From contig DDKN01000023.1 of the NCBI GenBank assembly GCA_002339725.1, positions 1-28,503 of the forward strand: 28,503 bases of DNA, written 5' to 3'. Below the pieces are notes generated by a model. The model searched no databases. It saw nothing but the letters and a program-made list of their open reading frames with translations, and was not told the origin of the DNA. The translations under genes and the position numbers were made by a program. Positions 7,627 through 15,856 of this stretch are shown piece by piece. Positions within the stretch are counted from its first letter, which is position 1; every line of letters starts with the position of its first letter. This DNA comes from Thiobacillus sp. UBA2597 (GTDB lineage: Bacteria > Pseudomonadota > Gammaproteobacteria > Burkholderiales > Thiobacillaceae).

Positions 7627-7641
7627 CTCAACGTTGGCTGA

Positions 7642-7971
7642 TCAAAATTGGAACAGCATCCACATGGGCACCATGAGGTTGGGCGAGAGATCATCGTAAC
7701 GCACCAACTGGCCATTGCCCTTGGGGTCGACCAGATAATACGGCCTGCCGTGCGGGGGCGTGACCTTGATCATGTAGAGCTGCCCCTTGATGCGGTATTC
7801 CTCCACCTTGTCCTGGCCGCGCTGGATGATGGTGATGTCGGGTGCCGGCGCGGTCTCGACCATGCCGGGCGGCGGCGGGATGTCGGGCACCGGCACGAGC
7901 TGGGGCGGCTCGGCGGCGAACGCCGGCGCGGCGGCGAGAGCGATCAGGGCGAAGTACTGGGTCGGACGCAT
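7642..7971 (-). CDS. DUF2782 secreted or periplasmic small protein
   Basis: The product is 109 residues. MRPTQYFALIALAAAPAFAAEPP is a clear signal peptide (basic start, hydrophobic core, AFA-A cleavage site), quoted here as MRPTQYF, ALIALAAAPAFA and AEPP. The mature part has a proline-rich stretch then IIQRGQDKVEEYRIKGQLY and MIKVTPPHGRPYYLVD, typical of DUF2782, which is found beside homoserine kinase and polA in betaproteobacteria. The ATG at 7971 is preferred over an upstream in-frame ATG because GGGGGTG lies about 6 nt before it and the signal peptide starts there. Function is unknown. Confidence 0.8.
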   Translation of the reverse strand: MRPTQYFALIALAAAPAFAAEPPQLVPVPDIPPPPGMVETAPAPDITIIQRGQDKVEEYRIKGQLYMIKVTPPHGRPYYLVDPKGNGQLVRYDDLSPNLMVPMWMLFQF

Positions 7972-8015
7972 AGGGACACCCCCGATAAGGATTGAGCCGA
8001 TTCTAACAGATGCGC

Positions 8016-8741
8016 TCACAGGTTCAGCAGGATCTCCTGGTCCTTGGCCGCCGGCGTGAACTGGCGAGTCTCGTAATGATGGAAGATGGCATCGACCACG
8101 CGGTCGGGCTCGTCGAGCAGCTGGATCAGGTCGATGTCCTGGGGATCGATCATGCCTTCCAGCGCCAGGCTGTCCCGAATCCAGTTCATCAAACCCTGCC
8201 AGAAGGTGGAGCCCACCAGGATGATGGGGATCTTGCGGATCTTGCCGGTCTGCACCAGGGTGAGCACCTCCATCAATTCGTCCATGGTCCCGAAGCCGCC
8301 CGGCATGATGACGTAGGCACTGGAGGATTTGACGAACATGACCTTGCGCGCGAAGAAATGGCGAAAGGTCTGGCTGATGTCCTGGTAGGGGTTGGCGTGC
8401 TGCTCATGCGGCAACTGGATATTGAGACCGACGCTGGGTGACTTGCCGAAATAGGCCCCCTTGTTGGCCGCCTCCATCACGCCGGGGCCGCCGCCGGAGA
8501 CCACCGCGAAGCCGGCATCGGACAGCTTGCGGGCGATGGTCTCGGTCAGGATGTAATAGGCGCTGTCCGGCTTGATCCGGGCACTGCCGAAGATGGAGAC
8601 CGCCGGCCGGATCGGCGCCAGGCGTTCGGTCGCCTCGACGAACTCTGCCATAATCTCGAACATCCGCCAGGATTCGCGCGCCGTGGTGCGGCTTTCCGAC
8701 TCGCCGTAGGGCTCGATGACTGAGGGTAGCTTCTGTTGCAT
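8016..8741 (-). CDS. LOG-family (TIGR00730) Rossmann-fold protein
   Basis: The product is 241 residues, with VSIFGSARI as the first Rossmann strand, SGGGPGVMEAANKGA, and the signature PGGFGTMDELMEVLT. The PGGxGTxxE motif defines the LOG family, whose characterised members are cytokinin-riboside or nucleotide 5'-monophosphate phosphoribohydrolases. It probably hydrolyses a purine or pyrimidine monophosphate to base and ribose phosphate; this is a family-level inference. It heads the minus-strand group reaching thrB. Its ATG lies only 14 bp from the polA start on the other strand, so its promoter must lie within the polA coding sequence. Confidence 0.85.
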   Translation of the reverse strand: MQQKLPSVIEPYGESESRTTARESWRMFEIMAEFVEATERLAPIRPAVSIFGSARIKPDSAYYILTETIARKLSDAGFAVVSGGGPGVMEAANKGAYFGKSPSVGLNIQLPHEQHANPYQDISQTFRHFFARKVMFVKSSSAYVIMPGGFGTMDELMEVLTLVQTGKIRKIPIILVGSTFWQGLMNWIRDSLALEGMIDPQDIDLIQLLDEPDRVVDAIFHHYETRQFTPAAKDQEILLNL

Positions 8742-8755
8742 GAAAGGGTTCCCGA

Positions 8756-11497
8756 TTGTCTAAAACGCTGTTGCTGGTAGACGGCTCGTCCTATCTTTAC
8801 CGCGCCTTCCACGCCCTGCCCGACCTGCGCACGCGCGACGGGTTTCCCACCGGCGCGCTCAAGGGCGTGCTCAGCATGCTGAAGCGGCTGCGCAAGGATT
8901 TCAAGGCCGATTTTAGCGCCTGCGTGTTCGATGCCAAAGGCAAAACCTTCCGCGAGGACCTCTACCCCGACTACAAGGCCCACCGCCCCCCCATGCCGGA
9001 GGACCTGGCCCGGCAGATCGAACCCCTGCATGAGGCGGTGCGCGCCCTGGGCTGGCCGCTCTTGATGATCGAGGGGGTGGAGGCCGACGACGTGATCGGC
9101 ACCCTGGTGCGCCAGGCCGAGCGCGAGGGCATCGAGAGCATCGTCTCCACCGGCGACAAGGACCTGGCCCAACTGGTCACGCCGCACGTGCGGCTCGTCA
9201 ACACCATGAGCAACGAAGTGCTCGACGTGGCCGGGGTGATCGCCAAGTTCGGCGTGCCGCCCGAGCGCATCGTCGATTACCTCACCCTGATCGGCGATGC
9301 CGTGGACAACGTGCCCGGGGTGGACAAGGTCGGCCCCAAGACCGCGGCCAAGTGGATCGCGGAATACGGCAGCCTGGATGCGCTCATCGCCCGGGCCGAC
9401 GAGGTGAAAGGCGTGGCCGGCGAAAACCTGCGCCGGGCGCTCGACTGGCTGCCCACGGCGCGGGCGCTGCTCACGGTGAAGACCGATGTGGCCGACCTGC
9501 CCGACATGCACGGCCTGCACTGGCAGGCGGAGGACCGCGACAAACTGATCGCGCTGTATGAGCGCTTCGAGTTCAGAAGCTGGCTGCAGGAATTGCGCCC
9601 CTCCCCCTTCGGGGGAGAGGGTGGGGGATTACCTTCGGCCACGGCCGCTGCCTCACCCCTAACCCCTCGCCCGGCGGGAGAGGGGAACCAAGCGGCGCAT
9701 TACGAGACCCTCCTGACCGAGGCCGACTTCGAGCGCTGGCTGCAAAGGCTTAAGGCGGCCGAGCTGATCTGCCTGGACACCGAGACCACCAGCCTCGACC
9801 CGATGCAGGCGCGCCTGGTCGGCCTGTCCTTCGCCGTGCAACCCTTCGAGGCCGCTTATCTGCCGCTCGATCACCGCTATGCCGGCGCGCCGCCGCAATT
9901 GCCGATGGCCACGGTGCTCGCCCGCCTCAAGCCGATTCTGGAAGACGCCGGCCGACCGAAGCTGGGCCAGAACCTGAAATACGACTGGCACGTGCTGATG
10001 AACCACGGCATCGAACTTGCCGGCATCGCCCACGACACCCTGCTGCAATCCTATGTGCTGGAGGCGCACGAGCGGCACGACATGGACACCCTGGCCGAGC
10101 GTCACCTGCACGCGCAGACGATCAAGTACGAGGACATCTGCGGCAAGGGCGCCAGCCAGATCGGCTTCGACCAGGTCGACCTCGACAGCGCCACCCGCTA
10201 CGCGGCGGAGGATGCCGACATCACCTTGCGCTTGCATCGCGTGCTGCAGCCGCAAATCGCCGGCGCGGCGGGCCTTGACCGCGTCTACCGCGAGATCGAG
10301 ATGCCGCTTTTGCCGGTGCTGGCGCGCATGGAACGCACCGGGGTGAAGCTCGATGTGGAACTGTTGCGCCAGCATTCGGCCTGGCTCGCAGAGCAGATGC
10401 AGGCGATCGAGGCCAAGGCGCACGAGGCCGCCGGCCAGCCGTTCAACCTCAATTCGCCCAAACAGCTGGCCGAGATCCTGTTCGAGCGGCTCAAGCTGCC
10501 GGTGCTGAAAAAAACCCCCAAGGGCGCGCCCTCGACCGATGAGGAGGTGCTGGAAAAACTCGCCCTCGACTACCCGCTGCCCAAGCTGATCCTCGACTAC
10601 CGCGGCCTGGCCAAGCTCAAATCGACCTACACCGACAAGCTGCCGCTCATGGTCGACCCCAATACCGGCCGGGTGCACACCAACTACGCGCAGGCGGTGG
10701 CGGTGACCGGGCGGCTGGCCAGTGCCGAGCCCAACCTGCAGAACATCCCGGTGCGCACGGCCGACGGGCGCAAGATCCGCGAGGCCTTCATCCCCGAGGC
10801 CGGCTGTGTCATCGTCTCGGCCGACTATTCGCAGATCGAGCTGCGCATCATGGCCCACCTGTCGGGCGACGAGAGCCTGCTGCGCGCCTTCCAGGAAGAG
10901 CGCGACATCCACGCCGCCACCGCGGCCGAGGTGCAGGGCATCCCGCTCGAGCAGGTCACGCCCGAGCAGCGGCGCATGGCCAAGGCGGTCAACTTCGGCC
11001 TGATCTACGGCATGTCCGCCTTCGGCCTGGCCGCGCAGTTAGGCATTGAACGCGCCGCGGCCCAGCTCTACATCGACCGCTATTTCGCGCGCTATCCCGG
11101 CGTGGCCGACTACATGGCGCGTACCCGCGACCAGGCCAGGGCCTTGGGCTATGTCGAAACCCTGTTCGGGCGCCGGCTCTACCTGCCGGAGATCAACAGC
11201 GGCAATCCGGCCCGGCGCCAGGGCGCCGAGCGCGCCGCGATCAACGCGCCCATGCAGGGCACCGCGGCCGACCTGATCAAGCTGGCCATGCTCGCGGTGC
11301 AGGGCTGGCTGGATGCGCAGCGGCTGCAGACCCGCCTGATCATGCAGGTGCACGACGAACTGGTGCTGGAAGTGGCCGAAGCGGAACTGACGCGGGTGCA
11401 GGAACGATTGCCGGCCTTGATGTGTGGCGTGGCCGAGCTCAAGGTGCCGCTCAAGGTCGAGGTCGGCGTCGGTCCCAACTGGGAGGCGGCGCACTAG
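8756..11497 (+). CDS. polA: DNA polymerase I with an in-frame palindrome-derived insertion
   Basis: The 913-residue product holds three domains: 5'-3' exonuclease (residues 1 to about 281), 3'-5' exonuclease (about 315-500) and the polymerase domain. The proofreading motif LDTETTSL (D341, E343) is intact. Polymerase motifs are ADYSQIELRIM (D690), RRMAKAVNFGLIYG and MQVHDELVLEV (HDE at 866-868). It removes RNA primers and fills gaps in replication and repair. The start is TTG at 8756, giving MSKTLLLVDGSSYLYRAFH, the standard N-terminus; AAAGGG lies upstream. Residues 282 to about 312 come from two inverted palindromic elements and sit in the linker between the two nuclease domains, so they should not disturb folding. 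Confidence 0.97.
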   Translation: MSKTLLLVDGSSYLYRAFHALPDLRTRDGFPTGALKGVLSMLKRLRKDFKADFSACVFDAKGKTFREDLYPDYKAHRPPMPEDLARQIEPLHEAVRALGWPLLMIEGVEADDVIGTLVRQAEREGIESIVSTGDKDLAQLVTPHVRLVNTMSNEVLDVAGVIAKFGVPPERIVDYLTLIGDAVDNVPGVDKVGPKTAAKWIAEYGSLDALIARADEVKGVAGENLRRALDWLPTARALLTVKTDVADLPDMHGLHWQAEDRDKLIALYERFEFRSWLQELRPSPFGGEGGGLPSATAAASPLTPRPAGEGNQAAHYETLLTEADFERWLQRLKAAELICLDTETTSLDPMQARLVGLSFAVQPFEAAYLPLDHRYAGAPPQLPMATVLARLKPILEDAGRPKLGQNLKYDWHVLMNHGIELAGIAHDTLLQSYVLEAHERHDMDTLAERHLHAQTIKYEDICGKGASQIGFDQVDLDSATRYAAEDADITLRLHRVLQPQIAGAAGLDRVYREIEMPLLPVLARMERTGVKLDVELLRQHSAWLAEQMQAIEAKAHEAAGQPFNLNSPKQLAEILFERLKLPVLKKTPKGAPSTDEEVLEKLALDYPLPKLILDYRGLAKLKSTYTDKLPLMVDPNTGRVHTNYAQAVAVTGRLASAEPNLQNIPVRTADGRKIREAFIPEAGCVIVSADYSQIELRIMAHLSGDESLLRAFQEERDIHAATAAEVQGIPLEQVTPEQRRMAKAVNFGLIYGMSAFGLAAQLGIERAAAQLYIDRYFARYPGVADYMARTRDQARALGYVETLFGRRLYLPEINSGNPARRQGAERAAINAPMQGTAADLIKLAMLAVQGWLDAQRLQTRLIMQVHDELVLEVAEAELTRVQERLPALMCGVAELKVPLKVEVGVGPNWEAAH
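9599..9690. repeat. Doublet of inverted palindromic elements inside polA
   Basis: Copy A is the hairpin CTCCCCC-TTC-GGGGGAG (9601-9617) with the tail AGGGTGGGGG to its right. Copy B has the tail CCTCACCCCTAA to the left of the hairpin CCCCTCGCCC-GGC-GGGAGAGGGG (9663-9685, one mismatch). The two copies are therefore in opposite orientation, as in REP doublets. The insert keeps the polA frame and codes about 31 residues, including PSPFGGEGG and SPLTPRPAGEG. The same hairpin-plus-tail is seen in prmA and in the glycine riboswitch. Confidence 0.85.
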
Positions 11498-11519
11498 CCG
11501 CCGCTGCCGCAGCACCGGC

Positions 11520-12815
11520 TCAAATGCCGTAATAGGTCGCGAGCACCCGTTCCAGCCGCTTGCGCAGCGCCGCCTCCTCGGCCGCCTGCAAGGCAGTGTG
11601 CTGCTCGCGCGCGATCGCGCCGAAGGCCTCCACCAGCGCCGGATCGAAATGGTTGCCGGCCCCCTGCCGCACGATCGCCATCGCCTGCTCGAACGGCAGC
11701 GGCGCCTTGTAGGGCCGCTTGGAGGTGAGGGCATCGAACACATCGACCACGGCGAAGATGCGGGCCACCAGCGGAATGGCCTTGCCGGTCAGGCCGCGCG
11801 GATAGCCGCTGCCGTCGTACTTCTCGTGATGACAGGCCACCACGTCGCGGGCGGCGGAAAGAAATTGGGAATGGCGGATGATGTCCTCGCCCAGGGTGAC
11901 GTGAGTCTGCATGATGCAAAACTCCTCGTCGGTGAGCTTGCCCGGCTTGAGCAGGATGTTGTCGCTGATGCCGATCTTGCCGACGTCGTGCAGGAAGGCA
12001 CCGGCGATCAGGCGCCGGATCTGTTCGCGCTCGGCGTGCACCGCCTCGGCCAGGGCCACGGCATAGAGGGTGACCCGATAGTTGTGGCTGTTGGTGTCGG
12101 AATCGCGCTTGGCGATGGCGCTGCCCAGCACCTCCATCATTTCCAGGTTGCCGCGCAGGATCTGCCTGGCCTGGCGCAGCACATCGCGGTTGAGGGCGAT
12201 GACCAGGGGATAGAGCACCACGCTGGTGGCGAGCACCGCCAGCAGGACGAAGACCAGGGTGACGCTGATGTCGGCGTAGATGCCGTCCTCGGTCTCCCGG
12301 TCGATCAGGTACACCCCTTCCAGAAAACCGGCCAGGCCACCGCCTGCATCGCGCAGCGGCACCAGCACCTGCAGCACCCAGCGACCATCGATGCGCAGCC
12401 GTTGATAGGTGATGGACTCGCGCTCGGGGAAGCCGTGGGCGAAGGCGTGCAGCGAGGCCTCCAGCGCCTCGTGCTCGGGTGCCACGTGCTCGGCGATGAC
12501 GGCGCGGTTGGCGTCGTAGACCTCGACCAGGGTGAAGTGCTGGCGGGTCAGGTTTTCCAGATGGGCCTGGATCAGATCGAGCTGCCTTTCGCGCAGCAAA
12601 TGGGCCGGAAACCGATGGGCCTCGGCCAGCGCCATGTTCGCCACCCGCTGATCGATGCGCTCGATCTCGACCCAGAACACGCTGCCACCCACCACCAGCG
12701 ACAACAGCAGCCAGGCCAAGGTCACGCGCGGCAGGGCATAGCGATGAATGGAGGTGATGAGTTTGGGCGGCGGGTGCGAGGCTTCGGTCGATGCGGTGGT
12801 GGCGCTTTCAGCCAT
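11520..12815 (-). CDS. HD-GYP cyclic-di-GMP phosphodiesterase with periplasmic sensor region
   Basis: The 431-residue membrane protein has TM1 near residues 31-48, a periplasmic region (about 50-182) probably sensing an external cue, TM2 near 183-206, and a cytoplasmic HD-GYP domain. Catalytic residues are present: FLHDVGKIG with H276 and D277, then HHEKYDGSGYPRGL (GYP at 337-339) and the RIFAVVDVFDALTSKRPYK block. HD-GYP enzymes hydrolyse c-di-GMP to pGpG or GMP. The gene overlaps the upstream YcgR-like gene by 8 bp, which places a c-di-GMP eraser and reader in one operon. It converges with polA, 22 bp away. Confidence 0.92.
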   Translation of the reverse strand: MAESATTASTEASHPPPKLITSIHRYALPRVTLAWLLLSLVVGGSVFWVEIERIDQRVANMALAEAHRFPAHLLRERQLDLIQAHLENLTRQHFTLVEVYDANRAVIAEHVAPEHEALEASLHAFAHGFPERESITYQRLRIDGRWVLQVLVPLRDAGGGLAGFLEGVYLIDRETEDGIYADISVTLVFVLLAVLATSVVLYPLVIALNRDVLRQARQILRGNLEMMEVLGSAIAKRDSDTNSHNYRVTLYAVALAEAVHAEREQIRRLIAGAFLHDVGKIGISDNILLKPGKLTDEEFCIMQTHVTLGEDIIRHSQFLSAARDVVACHHEKYDGSGYPRGLTGKAIPLVARIFAVVDVFDALTSKRPYKAPLPFEQAMAIVRQGAGNHFDPALVEAFGAIAREQHTALQAAEEAALRKRLERVLATYYGI

Positions 12816-13515
12816 GTTTGGTCTGACTGTCGAGCAAAAGTTTGAACAGGAAGTTTTGCAGCAGCACCGCTTCGTTGCCCGGCAGCGGCTTGAATTCGAT
12901 ACCGTAGCGATGCACCGTGATGCCGTCCTCGCGCCGCTGGCTGGCGCCCACCGTGCGCAGCCTGCCCTGCACGGTCAGCGTCACTTCCTGCTCCAGGTGT
13001 TCCAGAGGAAAGCTGAACTTCAACTCGACCTCGCTGCCGGCCTCGCCCAAAGGATGGCTGCTTTCGACCAGACTGCCGCCCTCGGCCAGGTCCAGCATCA
13101 ACACCGGCTGCCAATCACCAACGCCCTTGACCTGGGCCAAAAGCTTGACCGGCAACCGTTCCTCGCGCCGGATCTCGACGCATTGCACCTGCGCCGGCAC
13201 TTCCAGATGCATATACAGGAACGGTGCAATGCACAGGCGCTGGACCCGGCTTTCGAAACCGAAGGCCCGGGTGCCGGAAAAGGCGCGGATATAGAGCCGG
13301 TCGCCTTCCTGCAGGTTGGCCGGCAGGTTCTTGTACAAAGGGGTGCGCACCAGCAGGCTCTCCGGCACATAGCCGATCACCCGGGTGAACAGGCGCGGAT
13401 TGAGGCCCGGCGGCAGACGCTGCAGTTCGAGCCGATCGCCGATCTGCAGATTCATGTCGTCGAAACTGCACTGCTTGATGTCCTGCGGCTTGTAGGGAAA
13501 CAGCGCTTCGGCCAT
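12808..13515 (-). CDS. YcgR-like flagellar brake protein with PilZ domain
   Basis: The product is 235 residues: an N-terminal YcgR-type domain (about 1-110) containing GDRLELQRLPPG and an LYIRAFSG strand, then a PilZ domain starting at RREERLPV (R116-R120, the RxxxR c-di-GMP arm). The second PilZ motif, usually DxSxxG, reads DLAEGG (D142-G147), with alanine in place of the serine. YcgR proteins bind c-di-GMP and slow the flagellar motor by contacting the rotor or stator. The serine change may weaken binding but the arginines are intact. The gene lies between a single-domain PilZ gene (25 bp upstream) and the HD-GYP gene (8-bp overlap). Confidence 0.85.
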   Translation of the reverse strand: MAEALFPYKPQDIKQCSFDDMNLQIGDRLELQRLPPGLNPRLFTRVIGYVPESLLVRTPLYKNLPANLQEGDRLYIRAFSGTRAFGFESRVQRLCIAPFLYMHLEVPAQVQCVEIRREERLPVKLLAQVKGVGDWQPVLMLDLAEGGSLVESSHPLGEAGSEVELKFSFPLEHLEQEVTLTVQGRLRTVGASQRREDGITVHRYGIEFKPLPGNEAVLLQNFLFKLLLDSQTKHG

Positions 13516-13540
13516 GATGGGGCTGCCTTTCGCGTGGGTC

Positions 13541-13909
13541 TCAGGCGTGGATCAGGGCGTGCAGGTCGCGCTCGAGCAAGGCTGGGTCGCCCAGGTTCAG
13601 CTCGACCAGGCGCCGCAGTTCGGTAATGCTGTCGAGATCGATTTGCGTGCAGCGAAAACCGATCAGCGCGCCTTCCTGATGGGCGGGCACGGCCTCCATT
13701 TCGATGGTGAGCGTGGGCGACAGGTGTATGGCCAGGTGGTAGCTGCCCCATTCCGCCACCCGGTCGGGCTGCGCCAAGCGGATCAGACACCCCTTGAGCG
13801 AGACATCCTGCACCGTGCCGGTCCAGATGCCGCTGCTGGAGGTCACGGTCACCCCGGCATCGGAGGCGACGCGGTGAAACTGGCGTTTGTCGTGTGTGGT
13901 GTTGGCCAT
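13541..13909 (-). CDS. Single-domain PilZ protein
   Basis: The 122-residue protein is almost entirely PilZ domain: KRQFHRV supplies the RxxxR arm (R9, R13) and QDVSLKGCLI the DxSxxG motif (D35, S37, G40), so c-di-GMP binding residues are complete, unlike in the neighbouring YcgR-like protein. A C-terminal helix with LRRLVELNLGDPALLERDL follows. The ATG at 13909 is preferred to a GTG at 13915 because AAGGGG lies 5 nt upstream of it. It is the first gene of the PilZ-YcgR-HD-GYP group. Probable role: a c-di-GMP receptor acting on motility or surface behaviour; the partner is unknown. Confidence 0.87.
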   Translation of the reverse strand: MANTTHDKRQFHRVASDAGVTVTSSSGIWTGTVQDVSLKGCLIRLAQPDRVAEWGSYHLAIHLSPTLTIEMEAVPAHQEGALIGFRCTQIDLDSITELRRLVELNLGDPALLERDLHALIHA

Positions 13910-13977
13910 AACCACCCCTTCTGGTTTTTCTACATCATGCTAGCGGTTTCCCGCCGCGCCGCAAGCGGGCCCGCTGC

Positions 13978-14355
13978 TCAACCGAACAGCAGCAGGCCCC
14001 AGACCGTGGCCATGAGGATGATGGCCATCAGCACCGAGGCGCTGCCGATGTCCTTGGCGCGCTTGGCCAGCAGGTTGTTTTCGAGCGAGATGCGGTCGAC
14101 CGTGGCCTCGATCGCCGAATTGATCAGCTCCACGATCAAAAGCAGCAACACGCTGCCGATCAGCAGGGCCCGCTCGACCGCCTCGGCGCTGACGAAAAAG
14201 GCCAAGGGAATCATGACCAGGGCGAGGAAGACTTCCTGACGGAAGGCGTCCTCGTGCCGATAGGCGGCTTTGAAGCCGTCGAGGGAGTAGAAGAAGGCGT
14301 TCCAGAGCCGGGGCAGCCCCGTCTTGCCTTTGAACGGGCTTTCCTGATGCGTCAC
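13978..14355 (-). CDS. dgkA: Diacylglycerol kinase
   Basis: The product is 125 residues with three membrane helices, close to the 122 residues of E. coli DgkA. It has GLPRLWNAFFYSLDGFKAA, EDAFRQEV and the active-site segment ELINSAIEATVDRI. It phosphorylates diacylglycerol to phosphatidate, recycling lipid released during periplasmic glucan or LPS decoration. The start is GTG at 14355, which overlaps the gcvPB TGA (GTGA), so it is translationally coupled to the glycine operon. A role in glycine metabolism is not expected; it appears to ride at the end of the transcript. Confidence 0.88.
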   Translation of the reverse strand: MTHQESPFKGKTGLPRLWNAFFYSLDGFKAAYRHEDAFRQEVFLALVMIPLAFFVSAEAVERALLIGSVLLLLIVELINSAIEATVDRISLENNLLAKRAKDIGSASVLMAIILMATVWGLLLFG

Positions 14356-15797
14356 GGCTTCCAGGCCACGTCCAGTTCGCGCGCCGCCTTGACGTCGTCC
14401 AGGCGCTTGGCCGGCAGGGTGTGCGGCGCCGACTTGACCAGCTCGGGGTCGGCCTCGGCCTCCTGCTTCACCGCCTTCATCGCCGCCACGAAGCCGTCCA
14501 AAGTTTGCTTGCTTTCGGTCTCGGTCGGCTCGATCAAGAGGCACTCCGGCACCAGCAGCGGGAAGTAGGTGGTCGGCGCGTGATAGCCGTAGTCGAGCAG
14601 ACGCTTGGCGAAGTCCATGGCGGAGACGCCGGTCGCGTCCTTCAGCTTCTTCAGGGTGACGATGAACTCATGCGAGGCGCGCCGCTCGGGGAAGGCCAGC
14701 TCGAAGCCGGCGCGGGCCAACTCGACCGCCAGGTAGTTGGCGTTGAGCGCGGCATAGTCGGCCACCCGATGCATGCCTTCGCGGCCGAGCAGGCGGGCAT
14801 AGACGTAGGCGCGCATCAGCACGCCCATGTTGCCGCCGAAGGCGCTCATGCGGCCGATGCTCTGCGGGCAGTCGGCCTCCTCGGCGAAACGGTAGAACCC
14901 CTTGTCCTCGACCACATAGGGGATGGGCAGGAACGGCCGCAGACGCTCGGACACACCGACCGGACCGGCGCCGGGACCACCACCGCCGTGCGGGGTGGAG
15001 AAGGTCTTGTGCAGGTTCATGTGGATGACGTCGAAACCCATGTCGCCCGGGCGCACCCGGCCCAGGATGGCATTGAGGTTGGCGCCGTCGTAATAGGTGA
15101 GACCCCCGGCCTCATGCACGATCTGCTGGATGGCGACGATGGTCTTCTCGAACACGCCCAGCGTGGAGGGGTTGGTCAGCATCAGCCCCGCGGTCTTGGG
15201 GCCGACCGCCGCCTTCAGGGCCTCGAGATCGACGTTGCCCTGGCGATCGGTGGGGATCTCGCGCACGGTGTAGCCGCACATGGTGGCAGTGGCAGGATTG
15301 GTGCCGTGGGCGGCATCGGGCACGATGATCTCGCTGCGCCCGGCATCGCCGCGCGCCTCGTGATAGGCGCGGATCATCGCCACCCCGGCGAATTCACCCT
15401 GGGCGCCGGCCATGGGGGCGAGCGAGACCGCCGCCATGCCGGTAACCGCTTTCAGGATCTCCTGCAACTCGTGCATCGAGGCGAGGAAGCCCTGGCCGGT
15501 GTCGGCATCGGCCAAGGGGTGACGCGCCAGGAACTGCGGCAACATGGCCAGGCTGTTGCAGGCGCGCGGGTTGTACTTCATGGTGCATGAGCCCAGTGGA
15601 TAGAACTGGGTGTCGATCGAGAAGTTCTTCTGGGATAGGCGGGTGTAGTGGCGCACCACATCGAGCTCGGAGGTCTCGGGCAGGCCCGGGGCGTCCCGGC
15701 GCAAAAGTTCGGCCGGCAGGTCGTCGGCCGGGACAGCCTGTTGCGGGGCCTGGGCCTGGGCCCGGCGGCCGGCATGGGAGCGTTCAAAAATCAGCAT
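14352..15797 (-). CDS. gcvPB: Glycine dehydrogenase (decarboxylating) subunit 2, P2 protein
   Basis: The 481-residue product carries the pyridoxal-phosphate lysine in MNLHKTFSTPHGGGG (K264), plus FYPLGSCTMKYNPR near residue 66 and DAAHGTNPATA at 161. It corresponds to the C-terminal half of single-chain GcvP and pairs with GcvPA as a heterotetramer that decarboxylates glycine and passes the aminomethyl group to lipoylated H protein. It is separated from gcvPA by tpx, unlike the usual adjacent arrangement. A hairpin followed by four Ts lies 12 bp before the ATG at 15797. No strong ribosome-binding site is visible. Confidence 0.95.
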   Translation of the reverse strand: MLIFERSHAGRRAQAQAPQQAVPADDLPAELLRRDAPGLPETSELDVVRHYTRLSQKNFSIDTQFYPLGSCTMKYNPRACNSLAMLPQFLARHPLADADTGQGFLASMHELQEILKAVTGMAAVSLAPMAGAQGEFAGVAMIRAYHEARGDAGRSEIIVPDAAHGTNPATATMCGYTVREIPTDRQGNVDLEALKAAVGPKTAGLMLTNPSTLGVFEKTIVAIQQIVHEAGGLTYYDGANLNAILGRVRPGDMGFDVIHMNLHKTFSTPHGGGGPGAGPVGVSERLRPFLPIPYVVEDKGFYRFAEEADCPQSIGRMSAFGGNMGVLMRAYVYARLLGREGMHRVADYAALNANYLAVELARAGFELAFPERRASHEFIVTLKKLKDATGVSAMDFAKRLLDYGYHAPTTYFPLLVPECLLIEPTETESKQTLDGFVAAMKAVKQEAEADPELVKSAPHTLPAKRLDDVKAARELDVAWKP

Positions 15798-15809
15798 GGT
15801 CGTTCAGTC

Positions 15810-15835
15810 AAAACGAAGGCGCCCAGGGCGCCTTC
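15810..15835 (-). terminator. Hairpin with short T-run between tpx and gcvPB
   Basis: On the minus strand GAAGGCGCC, loop CTG, and GGCGCCTTC form a perfect 9-bp GC-rich stem followed by GTTTTG. It lies 21 bp after the tpx stop and 12 bp before gcvPB. The T-run has only four Ts, so it may be a leaky terminator or attenuator lowering gcvPB and dgkA expression relative to upstream genes, or a processing/stability stem. Confidence 0.55.
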
Positions 15836-15856
15836 AATCAGGTGGTTGGCGTTTGC

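Noticed and set aside
11485..11502. GGCGGC-6 nt-GCCGCC stem at the polA stop as a terminator
   Set aside because: The stem is only 6 bp and no T-run follows on either strand; too common in GC-rich DNA.
12748..13626. 292-codon plus-strand open frame
   Set aside because: Antisense to the YcgR-like and PilZ genes; no recognisable domain.
13964..13975. 12-bp dyad AGCGGGCCCGCT after dgkA as a terminator
   Set aside because: No loop, no T-run, and the surrounding sequence can form several equally weak GC stems.
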